A stretch of DNA of 8,420 nt. Source: Candidatus Rokuibacteriota bacterium. Its GTDB lineage: Bacteria > Methylomirabilota > Methylomirabilia > Rokubacteriales > CSP1-6. A program made the position numbers and the translations under genes. The stretch lies in contig JACQCL010000159.1 of NCBI GenBank assembly GCA_016201645.1, positions 1 through 8,420 of the forward strand. Direction: 5' to 3'. The notes below the pieces were generated by a model. That model worked only from the letters and a program-made list of their open reading frames with translations. It had not been told where the DNA came from and made no database searches. How positions within the stretch are numbered: the stretch's first letter is position 1; the number at the start of each line of letters is the position of its first letter. Positions 5,655 to 8,420 of the stretch are shown one piece after another.

Positions 5655-6745
5655 CCGGCACCTTTCTGCATTTCCGCGAGGACCGACGCGACGAGGTCGG
5701 CGGGGATGTCGAAGACGAGGCGGAATTCCCCGATCCGCGGGGCCAGCACGAACGGGACCTTCCCGTCGCGGGCCTTCTTGTCGCGGCTGATCGCCTCAAC
5801 AATCACGTGAGGCGCCGGGGCCGAGAAACTCACCGGCAGTCCGAGGGCCCGAAGCAGGCTCACCTGCCGTCTCACGGTTTCGGCGTCGGTCACGCCCAGC
5901 CTTTCGGCGATCAGGGCGGCGGCGACGATCCCGAGGGAGACCGCTTCGCCGTGGAGCCACCGGGAGTACGAGGTCACCGCCTCCAGGGCGTGGCCCACCG
6001 TGTGACCGTAGTTCAGCGTCGCCCGAGGCCCGCCTTCCCGCTCGTCGGCCTCGACGATCCGGCCCTTCAGCCGGCAGGAGACCGCGATGATCCGCTCCAG
6101 CGTGGGGAGGTCCTTCGAGATGATCTCCGCCACGTGGGCCTCCAGGTCGCTGAAGTAGGCGGCGTCGAGGATGATCCCGTGCTTGACCACCTCGGCCAGC
6201 CCCGACCTGAACTCGGAGTCGGGGAGCGTCGAGAGCACGTCCGGATCGACCACCACCATCAGAGGTTGGTGGAACGCCCCGATGAGATTTTTGGCGCGGG
6301 GGTGATCGATGGCGGCCTTCCCGCCGATGGACGCGTCCACCTGGGCGAGCAGGGTCGTGGGGAGCTGGACGAAGGGGATTCCCCGCATGTAGGTGGCGGC
6401 GACGAACCCGGCGAGGTCTCCCACCGCTCCACCCCCGAGCGCCAGGAGCGTGGAGGTTCGATCGAGGCCGGCCGTGAGGCAGTCGTCCCAGCAGCGCTCG
6501 GCCACCGCCAGCGTCTTCGCAGCCTCCCCCTCGGGGACGAGGATCTCGGTCACCGAAAAGCCGGCGCCTCGGAGGCTCTCGGCCACGGTCGGTCCGTACC
6601 GGGTCAGGACGGACCGATCGCTCACGACCGCGGTCCTCCGCCCGGGGGCGAGGGCGGAGAGCCTCCGGCCGACCGTCCGGAGGGCGCCTGCCCCGACGAG
6701 GATCGGATAGGATCTCGGACCGAGGTTGACGGTGATTTCTTCCAT
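5651..6745 (-). CDS. aroB: 3-dehydroquinate synthase
   Basis: A complete 364-residue cytoplasmic enzyme that converts DAHP to 3-dehydroquinate, the second shikimate-pathway step, using NAD and a divalent metal. The N-terminal nucleotide-binding domain has the PEGEAAKTL segment (71-79) and the GGGAVGDLAGFVAATYMRG motif (104-122). The substrate region includes PTTLLAQVDASIGGK (129-143) and the lysine in HPRAKNLIGAFHQP. The metal ligands are visible: E185 in AEVVKHG, H248 in NYGHTVGHALE and H265 in WLHGEAV. K188 and R121 in conserved positions complete the active site. Length fits the family (about 360). It starts 32 bp after aroC; no strong Shine-Dalgarno precedes the ATG at 6745. The two aro genes are presumably cotranscribed. 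The 3' end overlaps the promoter of the next unit. No aroK lies between aroC and aroB, though it often accompanies aroB elsewhere. Confidence 0.97.
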   Translation of the reverse strand: MEEITVNLGPRSYPILVGAGALRTVGRRLSALAPGRRTAVVSDRSVLTRYGPTVAESLRGAGFSVTEILVPEGEAAKTLAVAERCWDDCLTAGLDRTSTLLALGGGAVGDLAGFVAATYMRGIPFVQLPTTLLAQVDASIGGKAAIDHPRAKNLIGAFHQPLMVVVDPDVLSTLPDSEFRSGLAEVVKHGIILDAAYFSDLEAHVAEIISKDLPTLERIIAVSCRLKGRIVEADEREGGPRATLNYGHTVGHALEAVTSYSRWLHGEAVSLGIVAAALIAERLGVTDAETVRRQVSLLRALGLPVSFSAPAPHVIVEAISRDKKARDGKVPFVLAPRIGEFRLVFDIPADLVASVLAEMQKGAG

Positions 6746-6777
6746 CTGGAGGGCGTGGGACCCGGGCCGGGTCGCCG

Positions 6778-7950
6778 CTACCAGTTCTTCAGGGACTCTT
6801 GATACGCGTCGTGGTTCCGGCGGATCTCTTCCAGGCTGTCGCCGCCGAATTTTTCGAGGAACGCTTGGGCGAGGGTGATGGCCATCATCGCCTCGCCGAC
6901 GATGCCGGCTGCGGGGACGGCGCAGACGTCGCTCCGCTCCACCACGGCCTCGACCGCCTCTTTCGTGGCCACGTCAACCGAGCGGAGCGGGGTTCTGAGC
7001 GTGGACAACGGCTTCATGGCGGCCCGGACCACCACGGGCTGGCCGTTGGTCACGCCCCCCTCGAGGCCGCCAGCGTTATTGGTGGTCCGCTTGAACCCTT
7101 GGTCGGCGTCGTAGAGGATCTCGTCGTGGACCTGAGAGCCTGGGCGGCGGGCGGTCTCGAAGCCCAACCCGATTTCGGCTCCCTTGATGGCCGGGATGGA
7201 GCAGAAGGCCTGGGCCAGCCTGCCGTCGAGCCGTCGGTCCCACTGAACGTAGGAGCCCAGTCCCACGGGACAGCCGAGCGCGACGACCTCGAAGACGCCG
7301 CCCAGCGTATCTCCCTTGGCCTTGGCGTCGTCAATCGCGGCGATCATCCGGTCTGCGGCCTCGGGGTCGGCGCAGCGGACCTCGGACTCTTCGGCCCGGC
7401 GTCGGATCTCGCCCCAGGGAAGATCCAGTTCTCCCACCCGGACGCCGCCGATCTCGGTCACGTGGCTCAGGATCTCAATGCCGAATTCGCTCAGGAGTTT
7501 CTTCGCCACGCCGGCCACGGCCACGCGCGCCGTGGTCTCTCGGGCGCTGGAGCGCTCGAGGACGTTCCGGATGTCCTTGTGCCCGTATTTCATGGCGCCA
7601 GCAAGGTCGGCGTGCCCCGGCCGCGGCCGGGTGACCTCCTTGGCATCGGTTCCGGGCTCGGGAGGGGCGACGGACATGGTGGCCTTCCAGTTCTCCCAGT
7701 CCAGGTTGGGAATGGTCAGCGTGATGGGGCTTCCCAGCGCCTGGCCCCAGCGGACGCCGGAGAGGAAGTGGACGCGGTCCCGCTCGATCTTCATCCGGCC
7801 GCCGCGGCCATACCCCCGCTGGCGGCGGGCCAGGTCCCGGTTAATGTCGTCTTCGGCGAGGGACAGGCCGGCCGGGACGCCGTCGATGACGGCGACCAGA
7901 GCCTCACCGTGGGATTCGCCCGCGGTGAGGAAGCGGAAGGCCAGGCTCAT
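6778..7950 (-). CDS. aroC: Chorismate synthase
   Basis: A complete 390-residue FMN-dependent enzyme that removes phosphate from EPSP to form chorismate, the last common step to aromatic amino acids, folates and quinones. All three family signatures are present: TAGESHGEALVAVIDGVPAG near the start (9-28, with catalytic H14), RSSARETTARVA (133-144) and RSDVCAVPAAGIVGEAMMA (339-357). RPGHADLAGAMKYG (110-123) carries the second conserved histidine, H113, and RRQRGYGRGGRM (42-53) supplies the basic phosphate-binding residues. NNAGGLEGG (291-299) is also typical. The length is that of the larger bacterial form (about 360-400). The ATG at 7950 has AGGGG three bases ahead, overlapping the TAG that ends the displaced secretin tail, so coupling with that reading frame is plausible. 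The gene ends with TAG at the normal family end (SLKNW). Confidence 0.97.
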   Translation of the reverse strand: MSLAFRFLTAGESHGEALVAVIDGVPAGLSLAEDDINRDLARRQRGYGRGGRMKIERDRVHFLSGVRWGQALGSPITLTIPNLDWENWKATMSVAPPEPGTDAKEVTRPRPGHADLAGAMKYGHKDIRNVLERSSARETTARVAVAGVAKKLLSEFGIEILSHVTEIGGVRVGELDLPWGEIRRRAEESEVRCADPEAADRMIAAIDDAKAKGDTLGGVFEVVALGCPVGLGSYVQWDRRLDGRLAQAFCSIPAIKGAEIGLGFETARRPGSQVHDEILYDADQGFKRTTNNAGGLEGGVTNGQPVVVRAAMKPLSTLRTPLRSVDVATKEAVEAVVERSDVCAVPAAGIVGEAMMAITLAQAFLEKFGGDSLEEIRRNHDAYQESLKNW

Positions 7951-7955
7951 GACCC

Positions 7956-8054
7956 CTAGGGCTTGGCCGCCGGCGGCTTGCTGGACGGGTAGGGAGCGCT
8001 GCCCTTGACGACGGAGGGCGCGATGAACACGACTAGCTCTCGGTTCTGTGGCAT
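7956..8054 (-). CDS. Displaced C-terminal tail of the secretin (shifted frame)
   Basis: Thirty-two codons in the -1 frame relative to the secretin reading frame, opening with an ATG that overlaps its TGA (TGATG). The peptide begins MPQNRELVVFIAPSVVKGS and ends in a Pro/Ser/Ala/Lys-rich tail. RELVVFIAPSVV matches the last conserved secretin strand (the pattern N-L-x-x-F-I-x-P-x-I/V in GspD and PilQ), which should lie 10-12 residues after GDIPLLGWLF, exactly its place here. So this is the missing end of the same gene rather than an independent small protein. One missing base or two extra bases near 8054 would restore a single frame. If the TGATG is real, coupled translation or -1 frameshifting could still produce the segment; no classical slippery heptamer is seen. 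Confidence 0.7.
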   Translation of the reverse strand: MPQNRELVVFIAPSVVKGSAPYPSSKPPAAKP

Positions 8055-8420
8055 CACTCTTGACGTTTCTTGAAGAGCCAGCCGAGCAGCGGGATATCGC
8101 CGAGAATCGGCACCTTGTTTTCCACGTCCTGGAGGTTTTCCTGCATCAAGCCGCCGATGACGACGTTCTGCTTGTCGCGCACCACCACGACGGTTTTTGC
8201 CGTGCGCTTGAATGTAATGATGTCCTTTGCTTTATCCAGTTGGGTGGGGGCGATGCTGGATATTTCCTGGAAGATGTTGAGCTTCACGAAGTCGGACTCG
8301 CTGATCTGCGGTTTCACTTTGAGGGTGATGCCGATGTCCTGCCGTTCGATATTTTCGATGGGGGTGGCGCCGGTGGTTTGCGCGGTGCTTTTGACGAACG
8401 GCACGTTGCTGCCGACAAAA
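8054..8420 (-). CDS. gspD: Type II secretion-like secretin, C-terminal part, cut by the window edge and by a frame break
   Basis: Part of the outer-membrane ring channel of a type II secretion or type IV pilus system. The frame is open to the right edge, so the true start lies outside; residues run FVGSNVPFVKS, then a GspD-like stretch (NIERQDIGITLKVKPQIS), VKLNIFQEISSIAP, a central strand TVVVVRDKQNVVIGGLMQEN, and VPILGDIPLLGWLFKK. These are the second half of the secretin beta-barrel domain in normal order. The pattern IERQDIGITLKVKPQI fits GspD better than PilQ, so the symbol is a best guess. The frame ends at TGA (8056-8054) before the last conserved strand, which is found in another frame at 7956-8054. 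By hand count, 8101-8400 is about 55% GC, clearly lower than the flanking aro genes, and AAA, ATT and ACA codons are more common. Confidence 0.85.
   Translation of the reverse strand, partial: FVGSNVPFVKSTAQTTGATPIENIERQDIGITLKVKPQISESDFVKLNIFQEISSIAPTQLDKAKDIITFKRTAKTVVVVRDKQNVVIGGLMQENLQDVENKVPILGDIPLLGWLFKKRQE

Noticed and set aside
5150..6802. A 550-codon plus-strand open frame antisense to the TPR gene and aroB
   Set aside because: Its translation is low-complexity Arg/Gly/Pro/Asp-rich with no recognisable domain, while the opposite strand encodes complete, conserved AroB and a TPR protein. Long antisense frames are expected in GC-rich DNA.
6799..7959. A 386-codon plus-strand open frame opposite aroC
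   Set aside because: Mirror frame of chorismate synthase, whose three family signatures are intact on the minus strand.
8050..8075. A programmed -1 frameshift site in the secretin
   Set aside because: No X-XXY-YYZ slippery heptamer in the right frame (the codons are AAG AAA CGT CAA GAG) and no obvious downstream pseudoknot; an indel is simpler.

Overview
This is an 8.4 kb stretch of a high-GC bacterial chromosome in which every credible gene reads on the minus strand. The gene order (type II/IV secretin, aroC, aroB, a TPR protein, efp, accB, a membrane metallopeptidase gene, accC) and a branched-chain amino acid ABC transporter binding protein suggest an uncultured Gram-negative soil or sediment bacterium, perhaps of the Rokubacteria/NC10/Deltaproteobacteria type. 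That placement is an inference from gene content; no marker here settles it.

Layout, in the direction of transcription (high to low coordinates). At the right edge is the C-terminal part of an outer-membrane secretin (8420 to 8054). Its frame closes early, but its last conserved segment continues in another frame to 7956. Next come aroC (chorismate synthase) and aroB (3-dehydroquinate synthase), two shikimate-pathway enzymes. A strong sigma70-like promoter overlaps the aroB stop codon and should start a second transcription unit: a soluble TPR protein, efp (elongation factor P), accB (biotin carboxyl carrier protein), a zinc-ribbon/membrane/TPR/metallopeptidase gene, and accC (biotin carboxylase). 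This unit ends at a perfect 11-bp hairpin just after accC. After the terminator come thiE (thiamine phosphate synthase) and the N-terminus of a periplasmic substrate-binding protein with a clear signal peptide and Shine-Dalgarno sequence.

Together these are mostly housekeeping functions: aromatic amino acid precursors, translation through proline stretches, malonyl-CoA supply for fatty acids, and thiamine. I see no mobile element, CRISPR array, RNA gene or defence system. The unusual points are (1) an in-frame amber codon that splits the metallopeptidase gene between accB and accC, with coding homology continuous on both sides; (2) a frame break in the secretin just before its last conserved strand, coinciding with a change in base composition; (3) accB and accC separated by a membrane-anchored metallopeptidase gene whose stop overlaps the accC start; (4) the promoter buried at the end of aroB.
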